A DNA stretch of 64,000 nucleotides from Sphingomonas aquatilis (GCF_014196115.1 NZ_JACIDB010000002.1:310001-374000); one strand, 5' to 3'. Positions 25,340 to 35,200 are shown, counted from the first letter of the stretch. Notes: a model not told the origin generated them from the letters alone. Translations and numbers: made by a program.

Positions 25340-25566
25340 AGGCGCGCAGCGATGACCTCGAACGCATTCTGTTCGGCGCATGGAAGGGTGAATTTTTCGC
25401 GCGCGAAGAGAAGCTGCGCGGTTTCGCCTATTACCTAAAGAAACTGACGGCCCCGGCTCCGAAGCGCTCCGATCGGCAGACGCCGCAGGAGATGCTCGCC
25501 GCCTATGCGTACCGCGCCGCGGCGGGGGCGCCCATCAAAATTGAATTGGTGGATCAGAGGGAGTGA
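24788..25566 (+). CDS. tail assembly chaperone, gpGT-like frameshift product
   Basis: Reading 24788-25210 then slipping back one base gives a product of about 259 residues. The -1 frame is open from at least 25201 to the TGA at 25564-25566 and is clearly coding: LVREWTRAGFEPASFWHQ, DDLERILFGAWKGEFFARE, EKLRGFAYYLKKL, ending IELVDQRE. It lacks its own good start. This is the lambda G/GT arrangement, where the T part contacts tail tube subunits. Confidence 0.85.
25204..25210 (+). promoter_or_regulatory. -1 slippery heptamer GGGAAAG
   Basis: In the zero frame this reads G GGA AAG, an X-XXY-YYZ heptamer and the same sequence used by lambda G-T. Slippage puts ribosomes in the frame that is open to 25566. 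The following GC-rich RNA (about 25215-25260) could help pausing; no clear pseudoknot was worked out. Confidence 0.85.
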
Positions 25567-25617
25567 CCGGCGCGCGTGTGCTGCTATCGTCGCTCAACAA
25601 TGGTTGGGAGGACCAAA

Positions 25618-26010
25618 ATGCGCGTGATCACCTACGGTCTCTTACCAATGCTCGTGGGGTGCCAGCAGGTTCCGGGAACGGTCGATTACGACCTTCGTGC
25701 ACGGATGGAAGAAGCCGTTAAAGGGCATCTTAAAGATCCAGAAAGTGCACAATTTTCGGATGTCTCGTATTATTCTGAACGCAATTTAGCATGCGGAATG
25801 GTTAACGCAAAAAATTCGCTCGGCGGGTATACTGGGCCAAAGGCATTCGCGTATATTGAAGGCGATGCCTATTCTACGGAGTGGGGCGCTGACCATAATA
25901 AATTTCTTCGGGCCAACCATGAATGTTTGGCTGAGCGTATAAAACAGCTCCGGGCCGAGAACCCCGGCGTGAAATTCGACGATCCCGGCCCCTTCCAACC
26001 CCTCAAATGA
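25618..26010 (+). CDS. prophage lipoprotein (moron)
   Basis: 130 residues. A signal peptide with lipobox (MRVITYGLLPMLVGCQQ, acylated Cys at 17) predicts a membrane-anchored lipoprotein. The body includes GHLKDPESAQFSDVSYYSE and CGMVNAKNSLGGYTGPKAF, a pattern I recall from other small bacterial and prophage proteins, with three further Cys. GGGAGG ribosome site before ATG 25618. Its AT-richer codons, and its place between tail chaperone and tape measure genes, mark it as an insertion not needed for virions; superinfection exclusion or envelope change is the natural guess. Convergent with the RHH gene by 8 nt. Confidence 0.7.
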   Translation: MRVITYGLLPMLVGCQQVPGTVDYDLRARMEEAVKGHLKDPESAQFSDVSYYSERNLACGMVNAKNSLGGYTGPKAFAYIEGDAYSTEWGADHNKFLRANHECLAERIKQLRAENPGVKFDDPGPFQPLK

Positions 26011-26188
26011 CCTTGTCGAGTATGTCCCGAATGGCTTGAGGGCGGGATAAATGCATCTGAGGTTGTCGCGCGATCCATGCATCGAGCCTCTCGATCTGAT
26101 CCGGCTGTAGGCGCACACCGACCAACTGCCCAACGCCGGTAGGCTTTGGACCGCGTTTCTTTGTTATCACGGTTTCTTGATCGTCCAC
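26003..26188 (-). CDS. ribbon-helix-helix regulator
   Basis: About 61 residues from the GTG at 26188; a basic N-terminal arm (VITKKRGPKPTGVG), the beta strand QLVGVRLQP and helices DQIERLDAWIARQPQ and LSRPQAIRDILDKVI give a CopG/Arc-type fold. It lies divergent to the 26271-27370 operon with a 16-bp inverted repeat covering its start codon and the opposite promoter. The start is uncertain (GTG 26168-26170 also possible, and neither has a ribosome site). Confidence 0.7.
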   Translation of the reverse strand: MDDQETVITKKRGPKPTGVGQLVGVRLQPDQIERLDAWIARQPQMHLSRPQAIRDILDKVI

Positions 26189-26205
26189 GGAAACCGTGTT
26201 AACAA
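26161..26205. promoter_or_regulatory. inverted-repeat operator with divergent promoter
   Basis: TTGTTATCACGGTTTC (26161-26176) and GAAACCGTGTTAACAA (26190-26205) are inverted repeats matching at 15 of 16 positions around a 13-bp centre. A rightward promoter candidate, TTGATC (26177-26182), 16 nt, TTAACA (26199-26204), lies inside. It probably binds the adjacent RHH protein and controls the rightward antirepressor operon. Confidence 0.65.
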
Positions 26206-26270
26206 GGAAGCGAGCCGGACGGAAGCGCCAACTTCTGCCCGGCTCTAACCCATCGCACGGAAGGAACCCG

Positions 26271-26606
26271 ATGCAACAGGCTGACAGAGCGGCTAGCATC
26301 CGCGCCGGTGACGCGTCACCGGGAAAGTTCGACGAAATTTCCACCCAAACGGTCGTGCTGGAGATTGCACAGATCGACACGATCGAGCCGCTCGCCGATC
26401 ATGGCATCCGGCAGCTCGATCGTATCCGTACGCTGCTGCGCGCGGCGGACGAGGTGGCGGAAGAGGCATCGGGGCTGCAGGGCTACTGGTATCGTGAGTC
26501 AGGTTGGCAGTTTAGGCGTTTCAACCAGATCAGCTCGTTACTGGATTTGGTCGGTGACGAGGTCGAGCGCCTCGATAAGCTGTTGCATGCCGGGCGGCCG
26601 CAATGA
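26271..26606 (+). CDS. hypothetical protein upstream of the antirepressor
   Basis: 111 residues. GGAAGGA ribosome site 7 nt before ATG 26271. The N-terminal 25 residues look disordered; the rest is helical (IEPLADHGIRQLDRIRTLLR; FNQISSLLDLVGDEVERLDK) with a central YWYRESGWQFRRF. No family recognised. ATGA overlap couples it to the Bro-N gene, so it belongs to the RHH-controlled operon. Confidence 0.6.
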   Translation: MQQADRAASIRAGDASPGKFDEISTQTVVLEIAQIDTIEPLADHGIRQLDRIRTLLRAADEVAEEASGLQGYWYRESGWQFRRFNQISSLLDLVGDEVERLDKLLHAGRPQ

Positions 26607-27370
26607 CCGCCGTTGCATTGCAGAGCTTTGGCTTCGGTGAGCAACTGGTCCGGGCGGTCGATCGCGATGGTATCGCGTGGTTCGTTGGCAACGATGTCTG
26701 CGCGGCGCTGGAGATCGGCAACGCCCGCGACGCGCTTCGCCGGTTGGAAGACGATGAGCGCGATGACGTCGGTATTACCGACGTCATCGGGAGGGTTCAG
26801 CAAACCACGGTCATCTCCGAATCCGGCATGTACGCGCTGGTGTTCACCAGCCGGAAGGAGGCGGCGAAGCGGTTCCGACGGTGGGTGACGCAGCAGGTGC
26901 TGCCGGCGCTGCGCACGACCGGGCGGTATGAGGTGATGCCGGCCGATACGGTCGAGCCGGTGCCCGTGCTGGAGACGCCCGACGAATTCGACGTGCTGCG
27001 CGCGCGTTTGCAGATGGTGCGCGAGGCGCGGATGGCGTTCGGCCTGTCCGCCGCGCGGCGCGCATGGCGCATCGTCGGTTTGCCCGAGTTGTCGGAGCGG
27101 ATGGAGCAGGTCGTTCTGCCGATCGGAACCGTCGCGAACTTACATAGGTCGATCGGCGAATGGATGACCGCGCGGACTGAGGCGGCGCCTGGCCACCGTG
27201 AGCCGAGCCAAACACTGTATAACGATTATATCGGGTGGGCGCGGGCGGAAGGTTTCCCGGCCGGCGAGATCGTTAACCTGACCGCGTTCGGCCGCGCGCT
27301 GACCAATTGCGGGATTGGGTCGATCAAGTCGGATCGTGTTCACCGGATCGGGCTCAAGCTGGCGGCGTAA
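26603..27370 (+). CDS. Bro-N antirepressor-like protein
   Basis: 255 residues. Residues 5-105 are a Bro-N (BRO family) domain: VRAVDRDGIAWFVGNDVCAA, VISESGMYALVFTSRKEAA, FRRWVTQQVLPALR. The C-terminus carries a winged-helix module (LYNDYIGWARAEG to LTAFGRAL) also found at the end of the phage SF3 helicase. Bro-N proteins in phages often inactivate repressors. Ends before a strong terminator. Confidence 0.8.
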   Translation: MTAVALQSFGFGEQLVRAVDRDGIAWFVGNDVCAALEIGNARDALRRLEDDERDDVGITDVIGRVQQTTVISESGMYALVFTSRKEAAKRFRRWVTQQVLPALRTTGRYEVMPADTVEPVPVLETPDEFDVLRARLQMVREARMAFGLSAARRAWRIVGLPELSERMEQVVLPIGTVANLHRSIGEWMTARTEAAPGHREPSQTLYNDYIGWARAEGFPAGEIVNLTAFGRALTNCGIGSIKSDRVHRIGLKLAA

Positions 27371-27392
27371 TTTCGGCCCTATAGCAACATGG

Positions 27393-27424
27393 TGGCCGTC
27401 GGAGTGATCCGGCGGTCATTTTTT
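27393..27424 (+). terminator. rho-independent terminator
   Basis: An 11-bp stem (27393-27403 with 27408-27418, two G-T pairs), GTGA tetraloop and six T. It closes the antirepressor operon in the middle of the late region, so late transcription must read through (for example by antitermination) to reach the tape measure gene 15 nt later. Confidence 0.85.
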
Positions 27425-27438
27425 ATTGGAGACCTAAG

Positions 27439-30400
27439 TTGCAGGCATTGCTGGCATCGCTCGTCGTCTCGATGGGCGTGAAGGATACTGCCTACAAGGC
27501 GGGGATGGCTGCCATGCGCGCCGAGACCAAGAGAACGGGGCAGGACGTTGAAAAGAGCACCGACGGCATGGCCAATGCCGTCGAGCGGACTGCGAAGCGG
27601 GTGAATGAAGCCGCGGTCCGCATCGCCGATGCCGTGGCCGAGGCGGGCCAGAAGGTCCGCACCACGGGGCTTGCCCTCACCGCGGGTTTGACGCTCGGCC
27701 TGGGGGGCATGGCAAAAGTGTCGAAGGACGCGGCCTCCGACTTTCAGGCGTCGATGAACGCCGTGCATGCGGCGCTGCTGGGTGCTTCTCCAGAGCAACT
27801 CGATAAGTTGCGCGCGGCCGCCCTGCAGATGGGGCCTGCCGTTGGGCGTAGTGCCACGGAAGCCGCCGGTGCGATCGAGGCGCTGGCGAAGAACGGTATG
27901 AGCGCAGCGGACATTCTCGCAGGTGGCCTGCAAAGCGCGCTGACGCTCGCCGTTGTTGGGCAAACCGACCTCAACGTCGCGGCAGACGCGACGACCGACA
28001 TCATCCAGCAATTCGGCAAGTCAGCCGGCGATCTCCCGGAGATCGTCAACAAGATCACCGGCGCGCTCGACGTTTCCAAGATGGGGATGGATGACTACCG
28101 CCTTGCCATCGGGCAGGCCGGTGGTGTCGCGGGCGGCCTTGGTTATAGCTTCGACGACATGAACACAGCGCTTGCCGCAACCGCGTCCTACTTTCAGTCG
28201 GGATCGGACGCCGGCACTTCGTTCAAAACCTTCCTGACGACGCTCAATCCGCAGTCGAAGGAAGCGGAGCGGGTGCTGACCAAGCTCGGCGTCATCACCA
28301 AGGAAAATGGAAACGCCTTTTTCACCGCGGCCCACCAGGCGAAGCCGCTGGCGGAGATTGCCGAGGTCCTGCGACAGAAGTTCGGCAAGCTCAGCGATCG
28401 GTCGTTGCAGGACGCCATGACCACGGCGTTCGGGACGGACGCCATGCGCACTGGTATCGCGCTCATGAAGGAAGGCGCGGCCGGCATCAACGAGGTGCAG
28501 GCCAGCATCGACAAGGTGACAGCAGGCCAGAAGATGGCCGTGCTGCTCGATGGCGAGGCTGCGGCGACGCAAAGGCTGGCTGGCGCCTGGGAACAGCTGA
28601 AGATCGCTATCGGCGACGCCGGGATCATACAGGCTTTAACTTTGATCAAGACCACTACGGCGTCGGTGATCGGTGCGATCGCCGGGCTGCCGCGGTGGTT
28701 CATGATTATGGTCGTTTCCGCCGGCGCTGTTGCTGCTGCCACTGGTCCGCTCATCTTAGGACTCGGCGTGCTCGCAAAATACGCCATCCCATTCCTATTG
28801 CTGCGACTGGGTCCGCTGGCGCTTGGGTTTGCCGTTCTGATTAACCCCATGGGTGTCGTCATCAGGCTGCTAGCCCAACTCGCTCTGCAAGCAGGAGCCA
28901 CCGCGATGCTTGGTGCGCTCGGCACGCGACTGTTGGCGCTGGCTGGCCCTATCGGCTTGGCCATCAGCCTGTTGACGATCTTGATCCCGCTTATGGGAAA
29001 GACGGCGGAGGCCTCGCAAGCGGCCCGCGATGCCGCGCTGAAGCTCGGCGATGCCAACGGTGCGGCGACCGAGACGGCGACCCGGCTTGCGACGGCCACG
29101 GGCAAGGCCCGGGACGAAGTGCTGTCGAAGGCGAAGGCCGATCGCGCCGGTGCCGCCGCGGCGATCGCGAGTGCCCGGGCCAACCTGGTCGCGGCCCGCG
29201 CTGAACTCGCGCGCGCTCAGGCGCAGGCCCCGAAGACAGGGTCGACGATCGGCACCGCCCTCGATCTGCTCGCCATGGGAGGCTTTGACCCGACGCTGCG
29301 CCTGCCGCGTCAGGGGCGCGTCGAGGATGCCCGTGTCGAGGTCGCACAGCGCGCCGCGAACGCCAAGGCGGCAGAGGACAACTTCCGCATCCTCGATGAC
29401 GCGATCAATGGCGCGGAGGCGGCGGGCAAGGTCTCCAAGATCGACATGAACTTCGACGATCCCAAGAAGACGCCAAAGGGACCGAAGGGGCGCGACGCGG
29501 CCAAGGACGAGGCGAATTACCTCGACGAGCTCGGCCGCTCGCGCGTCGATCGCCTGCAGGCCGAGGCCGACCTCACCGGTAACGTCCGCGCCAGATACCG
29601 CGCCGACATAGCCAGCCTCGAGGAGGAGCGCGCGTCGTATGTCCGTCAGGTCGCGGTCGACAAGGGCCTTGACGATGCCGAACGCGCGAAGCTGATCGCG
29701 GCGAAGGATCAGGTGATCGAACGGCGTCGCGACGTCGCCCAACAGGCGCTGACCGTCGCGCTGGCCCAGGAGGACTATGACCTAGCGAAGGCAAAGAACG
29801 ATGCCGCGCAGGAGGAAGTCCGCGCCTCGATCGACGCGGCGGACAGCGTCGCCGCACGGCGCGACGGCGAGCTGCGACTGCTCGAACTCCAGCGTCAGCA
29901 GGAGGAAGCGGATCTCGACCTCATTCTCGCGACGAAGGCGACGGGATCGGCGGAATGGAGCAATGCCGCGGCCCGCAAGGCAGCGCTCGACGGCGTTTAC
30001 GCGCAGCGGCGGGAAGCCGCGATGCGCGGCAACGAAACTTCGGCGCAGACCTTCATGCGCCAGATCAACATGTCGGGCGATGCGATGCGGGAAAGCGTCG
30101 AAAACGCAGGTGTATCGGCATTGCGCGATCTCAACAGCGAACTGACGGATGCCATCATGGGGGCAAAGAACCTCGGGGCGGCCTTCACGAACATGGGCCG
30201 CCGGATCATCGGGTCGCTGATCGACATCGCGTTGCAGCAGGCGATCATCAAGCCGCTCGCCAACAGTCTGTTTGGCGCAGGGGGTGGAGGTGGGTTATTC
30301 GCCTCGATCGGCCGCCTCTTCTCCGCGAAGTTCGGCGGAGCCCGCAAGTCGGGCGGCGGAATACAGGCCGGCAAGTGGTACAACGTCGGCGAGGACGGGC

Positions 30401-30627
30401 CGGAACGCTTCTACCCGGGGATCAGCGGCACGATCGTACCCAACGACGGCAAGGCGGCGCGCTCCGGTGTAGGAACCCAGTACATCGACATGCGCGGTGC
30501 CATGGTCGATCGCGATGTCTGGTCGGAGGTCGATCGCATCGCGAGCTTCCGGGCGGGTGAATCCTACAAGGCATCGGTTCAGCACACGCAGGAAACGATG
30601 GCGGGCGTCGCCCGGCAGCGCCTGTAA
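27439..30627 (+). CDS. tail tape measure protein
   Basis: 1062 residues; sets tail length (about 1.5 angstrom per residue would give about 160 nm). A TTG start at 27439 with GGAG 8 nt upstream. N-terminal TMP core (DFQASMNAVHAALLGASPEQ; TEAAGAIEALAKNGMSAADI; NVAADATTDIIQQFGKSAGD) and hydrophobic segments at about 415-520 (VVSAGAVAAATGPLILGLG; AKYAIPFLLLRLGPLALGF) precede long Ala/Arg-rich coiled coils and a Gly-rich C-terminal end. No lysozyme-type domain seen. Confidence 0.93.
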   Translation: MQALLASLVVSMGVKDTAYKAGMAAMRAETKRTGQDVEKSTDGMANAVERTAKRVNEAAVRIADAVAEAGQKVRTTGLALTAGLTLGLGGMAKVSKDAASDFQASMNAVHAALLGASPEQLDKLRAAALQMGPAVGRSATEAAGAIEALAKNGMSAADILAGGLQSALTLAVVGQTDLNVAADATTDIIQQFGKSAGDLPEIVNKITGALDVSKMGMDDYRLAIGQAGGVAGGLGYSFDDMNTALAATASYFQSGSDAGTSFKTFLTTLNPQSKEAERVLTKLGVITKENGNAFFTAAHQAKPLAEIAEVLRQKFGKLSDRSLQDAMTTAFGTDAMRTGIALMKEGAAGINEVQASIDKVTAGQKMAVLLDGEAAATQRLAGAWEQLKIAIGDAGIIQALTLIKTTTASVIGAIAGLPRWFMIMVVSAGAVAAATGPLILGLGVLAKYAIPFLLLRLGPLALGFAVLINPMGVVIRLLAQLALQAGATAMLGALGTRLLALAGPIGLAISLLTILIPLMGKTAEASQAARDAALKLGDANGAATETATRLATATGKARDEVLSKAKADRAGAAAAIASARANLVAARAELARAQAQAPKTGSTIGTALDLLAMGGFDPTLRLPRQGRVEDARVEVAQRAANAKAAEDNFRILDDAINGAEAAGKVSKIDMNFDDPKKTPKGPKGRDAAKDEANYLDELGRSRVDRLQAEADLTGNVRARYRADIASLEEERASYVRQVAVDKGLDDAERAKLIAAKDQVIERRRDVAQQALTVALAQEDYDLAKAKNDAAQEEVRASIDAADSVAARRDGELRLLELQRQQEEADLDLILATKATGSAEWSNAAARKAALDGVYAQRREAAMRGNETSAQTFMRQINMSGDAMRESVENAGVSALRDLNSELTDAIMGAKNLGAAFTNMGRRIIGSLIDIALQQAIIKPLANSLFGAGGGGGLFASIGRLFSAKFGGARKSGGGIQAGKWYNVGEDGPERFYPGISGTIVPNDGKAARSGVGTQYIDMRGAMVDRDVWSEVDRIASFRAGESYKASVQHTQETMAGVARQRL

Positions 30628-31223
30628 TGGCGATCATCGCCGTGCCCGACGCGCTCGCAATCCGCCGCGTCGAATGGTCGTTCGATCGACCTGCTCAGGT
30701 GAACCGCTCGGGATGGACGATGCGTCGGCAGGTCGTGCAGCAGCCCGGGCCATCGCTGTGGAGCGCAACGGCGGAGCTTGCCGTCCGCTGCGGCACCGAT
30801 GAATGGCTTGAGGCCGAGGCCTTTCTGATCGATCTCGAAGGTGCGATCAACACGTTCAGGCTGGAGGCGTCCGCTACCCCGCAGGCACGCGACGATTTGC
30901 TGCCTGCCGTCGATGGCGCTGGTCAATTCGGCCGCAGCCTGCGGTTACGCGGCGGGATAGCCGGTGAAGGCCTCAAGCGCGGGCACAAGCTGACGGTCAA
31001 CGATCAGATGGTGTCGGTCTCGGCGCCCTTCGTCTTCAACGCGCAGGGGGTCGCAACCGTGTCGTTCAAGCCCTCGTTGCGGCAGTCGCCGCCCGACGGC
31101 GCGGCCGTCGAAGTCCGCCGGCCGTCCGTCTTGGTCGCGCTGTCGGACAGCGCTGTCGGGTGGACGGAGGATCTGGGCTCGGTCTTCCAGGCCAAGGCCC
31201 TGCAGCTGGAGGAGGCCTGGTGA
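30627..31223 (+). CDS. tail tip protein (distal-tail position)
   Basis: 198 residues, mostly beta. Segments ALAIRRVEWSFDRPAQVNRS, SATAELAVRCGTDEWLEAE and TVSFKPSLRQSPPDG. First gene after the tape measure, the position of distal-tail or lambda M-type proteins. Family not recognised by motif; the role is positional. ATG shares one base with the tape measure stop. Confidence 0.65.
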   Translation: MAIIAVPDALAIRRVEWSFDRPAQVNRSGWTMRRQVVQQPGPSLWSATAELAVRCGTDEWLEAEAFLIDLEGAINTFRLEASATPQARDDLLPAVDGAGQFGRSLRLRGGIAGEGLKRGHKLTVNDQMVSVSAPFVFNAQGVATVSFKPSLRQSPPDGAAVEVRRPSVLVALSDSAVGWTEDLGSVFQAKALQLEEAW

Positions 31224-31795
31224 GCTTTGACCCGGCAACTCTATCGATGCTCGGAGCGCCGGTCGTTCGGCCGCCGTTCCTCGTGTGGCTGGACATCCCG
31301 GGCGATCCGGTGAGGGCTACGACATGGGAGACCTCGCTCCGTCTTGCGGGGACCGGTGATCCAGACCTCGACGGTCAGCTGTTTTCGTCGATCGATCCGA
31401 CGATGGGCAACGTGACCGGCGTGAAGCGCGCGACCGGAGGCACCGAGACCGTCGCGGTGACACTGTCGGGCATCGTGGGGCCGAATAGCGACCTGCTGAA
31501 CATTCTCGGCGACGAGACGCAGTGGAAGGGCCGGGTAGCCCGGTTGTGGTTCCTGACGCTGAACGCCGACGGCAACCGGGTCGGTGCCGTAGTGCCGTTC
31601 TACACGGGCCGCATGGTCGGCTTCGCGATCTCGGGATCGCCGAAGGTGCAAACCGCCAAGGTGACGATCGAGACCTATCTCGCCTCGCTGACGTCCGCGT
31701 CCAACCGGACGTACCTCGATCAGGGTGACTTCGACCCTTCGGACCGGTCGGCGTCCTTGACGCTCGCCGTCGCCAATGGCGCGAAGGCCGGCTGA
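31220..31795 (+). CDS. tail tip/hub protein
   Basis: 191 residues from GTG 31220 (GTGA overlap). Beta-rich: APVVRPPFLVWLDIPGDPV, GGTETVAVTLSGIVGPNSD, VVPFYTGRMVGFAISG, and a closing SNRTYLDQGDFDPSDRSA motif common in tail proteins between the tape measure and J. It resembles DUF2163/GTA gp13-type hub proteins loosely. Confidence 0.6.
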   Translation: MSFDPATLSMLGAPVVRPPFLVWLDIPGDPVRATTWETSLRLAGTGDPDLDGQLFSSIDPTMGNVTGVKRATGGTETVAVTLSGIVGPNSDLLNILGDETQWKGRVARLWFLTLNADGNRVGAVVPFYTGRMVGFAISGSPKVQTAKVTIETYLASLTSASNRTYLDQGDFDPSDRSASLTLAVANGAKAG

Positions 31796-32184
31796 TGCGG
31801 CTGCCCGACTGGGAGGTCCGCCTCGCTGCGTATCTTGTCGCGGTGGCGTCGGAGCCGCACGCCTACGGAAGCCACGACTGCGCGCTGCATGGGGCAAACG
31901 CGGTGCTGGCGCAGACCGGCCGCGATCACGGTGCGCCTTTCCGTGGCCGCTACCGAACGCAGCTTGGCGCGGCGCGGGCGCTGCGGAAATACGGCTCCGG
32001 AGACCTCGTCACGACGTTCGATCGGCATTTGGATGTCATCCCGCCGTCGCTCGCCCGCCGCGGGGACCTCGTTCTGGCGCAGGGCTCGGTCGGCGTGTGC
32101 ATCGGGGGCGACGCGATGTTCGCCGGCGCGGACGGATTGGAGCGAATCGCGCGTCTGGAATGGTCGCGCGCCTGGCGCGTGTAG
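31795..32184 (+). CDS. NlpC/P60-like tail protein (DUF6950 type)
   Basis: 129 residues. An N-terminal Cys in the helix start SHDCALHGANAVLAQTG and later PSLARRGDLVLAQGSVGVCIG match the DUF6950/NlpC-P60-like layout just upstream of J, comparable with lambda K or GTA gp14, which may cut peptidoglycan on entry. A catalytic His is not obvious after the Cys, so activity is uncertain. Starts with an ATG overlapping the upstream TGA. Confidence 0.7.
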   Translation: MRLPDWEVRLAAYLVAVASEPHAYGSHDCALHGANAVLAQTGRDHGAPFRGRYRTQLGAARALRKYGSGDLVTTFDRHLDVIPPSLARRGDLVLAQGSVGVCIGGDAMFAGADGLERIARLEWSRAWRV

Positions 32185-32205
32185 CGAAAACTAGGGGGAA
32201 CGAAC

Positions 32206-35200
32206 TTGGGTAAGGTTATTGCCACGGTCGGCGTCGTCGTGGGCGCCGTCGCGCTTGCGGCGACCGGTATCGGGGCCATTGCCGCGCCTGCGCTTGCGGG
32301 TTCAGTCTCGTTCTTCGGCGTCAGCGCTTCGACGCTGCTGCTCGCCGGCACCGCGCTGCAGGCGGTCGGGCAGGCACTTATCAAGCGGCCGGAGGCCTCG
32401 ACCTCGACCATGGACCGCCTAAATGCGAGCCTCGTCACCGACACGCCGCGGAAGATCGCCTTCGGCCGAACGGCGCTCAACACGGACCTGCGCTACCAGG
32501 AATGGTGGGGTGCCAACCAGGAATACTGCAGTCAGGTCTTCGTCGTCGCCTCGCACTGGTGCGAATCGATTGACGAGATCTGGCTGGACGACAAGCTCGC
32601 TTGGTCGTCGGCCGGCGGGGTGGCCGCGCCGTTCGCGGGCTACCTAGTCGTCCAACCCCGTCCGCAGGCGACATCCGGCTTGGCCTTCGCCGCGGGCTGG
32701 TCGGGGCGCTGGGGTGTAAACGCCTCGTTCGCGGGCTGCGCGACCCTTTATCTGCAGTTCAAGGTTACCGGAAACGGCAAGAAGGCGACCAGCCCGTTCG
32801 CCTCGTCGATCACGTCCCGCGTAACCGTGGTAGGCAAGGGAGCGCGGCTGCCGGATCCTCGCTTCGACAGCACTGCCGGTGGCAGCGGCGCTGTGCGCGT
32901 CAGTGATCAGTCGACATGGGCGTGGGCGCCGCAAGGATATGAGGTCGGCCGCAATCCCGCCCTCGCGTTGCTGTTCTACCTCGTGGGCTGGCGCATACAG
33001 AACCCGCAGACGGGCACTTGGACGCTGGCGGTCGGTCGCGGCATCCCGGTCGACCGTATCGACCTCGACAGCTTCATCACGGCGGCTAACCTCTGCGACG
33101 AGCCTGTGACGCGGGCCGATGGATCGATTGAGCCGCGCTACCGCTGCGACGGCACCTTCTCCGAAGGCGACGATCCGCCGCAGGTCATCGCGGGCTTCGA
33201 GGCGTGCATGAACGCCAAGCTGCGCGACAGCACTGGTCGGTTCTCGCTCCAGATTCTGCACAACGACCTCGCCACGCCGGTGGTCGACTTCACCGACGAC
33301 GATGTCCTCGGTGACTTCACCTGGACGGCCGGCAACAACCTGAACGATCGCAAGAACCTCGTGCGCGGTCGCTACGTGGATCCGTCTGCGCTATACCAGC
33401 TGGTCGACTTTCCGGCGGTACGGCTCGCGTCACTCGACGGGATCGACCGCATCGACAGCGTGGATCTCGGTTTAGTCCAATCGCCATCGCAGGCGCAGCG
33501 GCTAGCCAAGCAGCGCCTGCAGCGCATGCAGTATCCCGGCGCATTCGGTGCTGAGTTCAACGCGCGCGGCTGGGCGGTGAAGGACGGTGACATCGTGCGC
33601 CTGACGTTCTCAGCGCTTGGCTTCGATAGGAAGCTGTTCCGGGTCGCCGAGGGTCTGATCGATCCAACCGGCGTCGTGCCGCTCGTCCTCGTCGAGGAGC
33701 ACGCTGACATCTATGCATGGGACCAGTCGGAGACGGCGGCCGTGCAGGCCGCTGAGCCCAACAGGTTCGATCCGCTGCTGCTGCCGCTCGTGCAGGCTAT
33801 CGATGACGCCGGCAAGACGGCCGAATGGCCGGCCATCGTCGGCGAGGGCAAGCCGGAAGACTACGCCACGAATAGCGCCGATCCGAATTCTCCGTTCGGC
33901 GACAGCACAGTGAAGGAAGCGGTAGCGAAGCTCGATCGGATCGTGCCGATCGAGACGCGGTTCGGTCCGATCGAGACCGACGTTTCCGCGCTGAAGGATG
34001 CCAGCGTCGAGGCGGATGCGGCGTTGAGCGCGCTCACGGGCCGAGTGGACGACAGTGCGAGCGATATCTCCGCGCTGAAGGACGCCGACGCGAAGACGGC
34101 CGAGGCTCTCGCCGATCTGGGCGGCGCCGTTGCCGATCAGGACGCCGCGCAGCGTCAGGTCGACGAGTCCATCGGCCGAATCGAGGAAGGCCTGTTGCGG
34201 ACGCTGCTGGAAAGCGCTCGCACGCGTGACGTGCTGCGTGATGCCGGCATCGTCGTCGATCCCGCGACCGGTCAGGTTCGTATCTATGCCGTCGACCAGC
34301 TGAAGGATCGGACCGCCAGCGCCGAAGTCGCGATCGATGGCGTGAAGGGCCTCGTCGCCACCAAGGCCTCGGTCAATTTCGTCCAAGAGCAGATCGCCCT
34401 TGCGGTGCTCGATCCGGGGCAGGTCGCCGAGCTGGAGCCGATCATCGCCCGCCTCACGCAGGCGGAAAGCGCGATCGACGGCCTTAACGCCGCGGTCACG
34501 TTGAAGGCGTCCGTCGCCGAGCTGACCGCGCTCGCCGCCCGCACCCGCACCGCCGAGATCGACATCGATGCGATGAAGGGCGTGATCGCGCTGAAGGCGA
34601 ACGCCGACGTCGTCGATCAGATCGGCTTGCGGACGTCGGAGATCGAGCAGACGTTGACCGCGCTGCCCGACACCGCCGGCCTCGTTGTCAGCGTCCGCCA
34701 GGCGCGCGGTGCCGCCGATGGCTCGGCCGATGCAATGCTGCGCTCGCTGCTGTCGGGTGAGACGGCCGCCAAATACCAGGTCAGCCAGCTCGCGCAGGCG
34801 CGGCAGGAACTGTCGACCCGGATGGACGACGGCTTCTCGGCTGCCGCGGTCGCGCGCACCGCGTTGTCGGCGAAGGTCGACGCCGCCAGCGCTCTGGCGC
34901 TGACGGAGGCCGAGGCGAGCGTCACGCGCGACGCGGCGCTGACGCGGCAGCTGACGGCACAGGGCCTGGTGCTCGACGGACAGACGGCCGCGATCGGCCG
35001 CCTCGACGAAGCGCGCATCGATGCCGCCGGTGGCATCGCGGGCGCGCAGATGACGATCCGTCAGATGCGTGGTGCGGCCGGTGAAAGCGACGAGGCGCTA
35101 CTGCGGGCACTGGCGGCCGGCGAGACGTCGGCGCAGACCCGTGCGGCGCAGCTGGTCCAGATTCAGACCGACTTCACGACGACGCTCATAGCCGACAAGG

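Noticed and set aside
24788..25566. Sequencing error as the reason for the broken tail chaperone frame
   Set aside because: The lambda-type slippery heptamer in the correct phase and the conserved gene order explain it better as programmed frameshifting.
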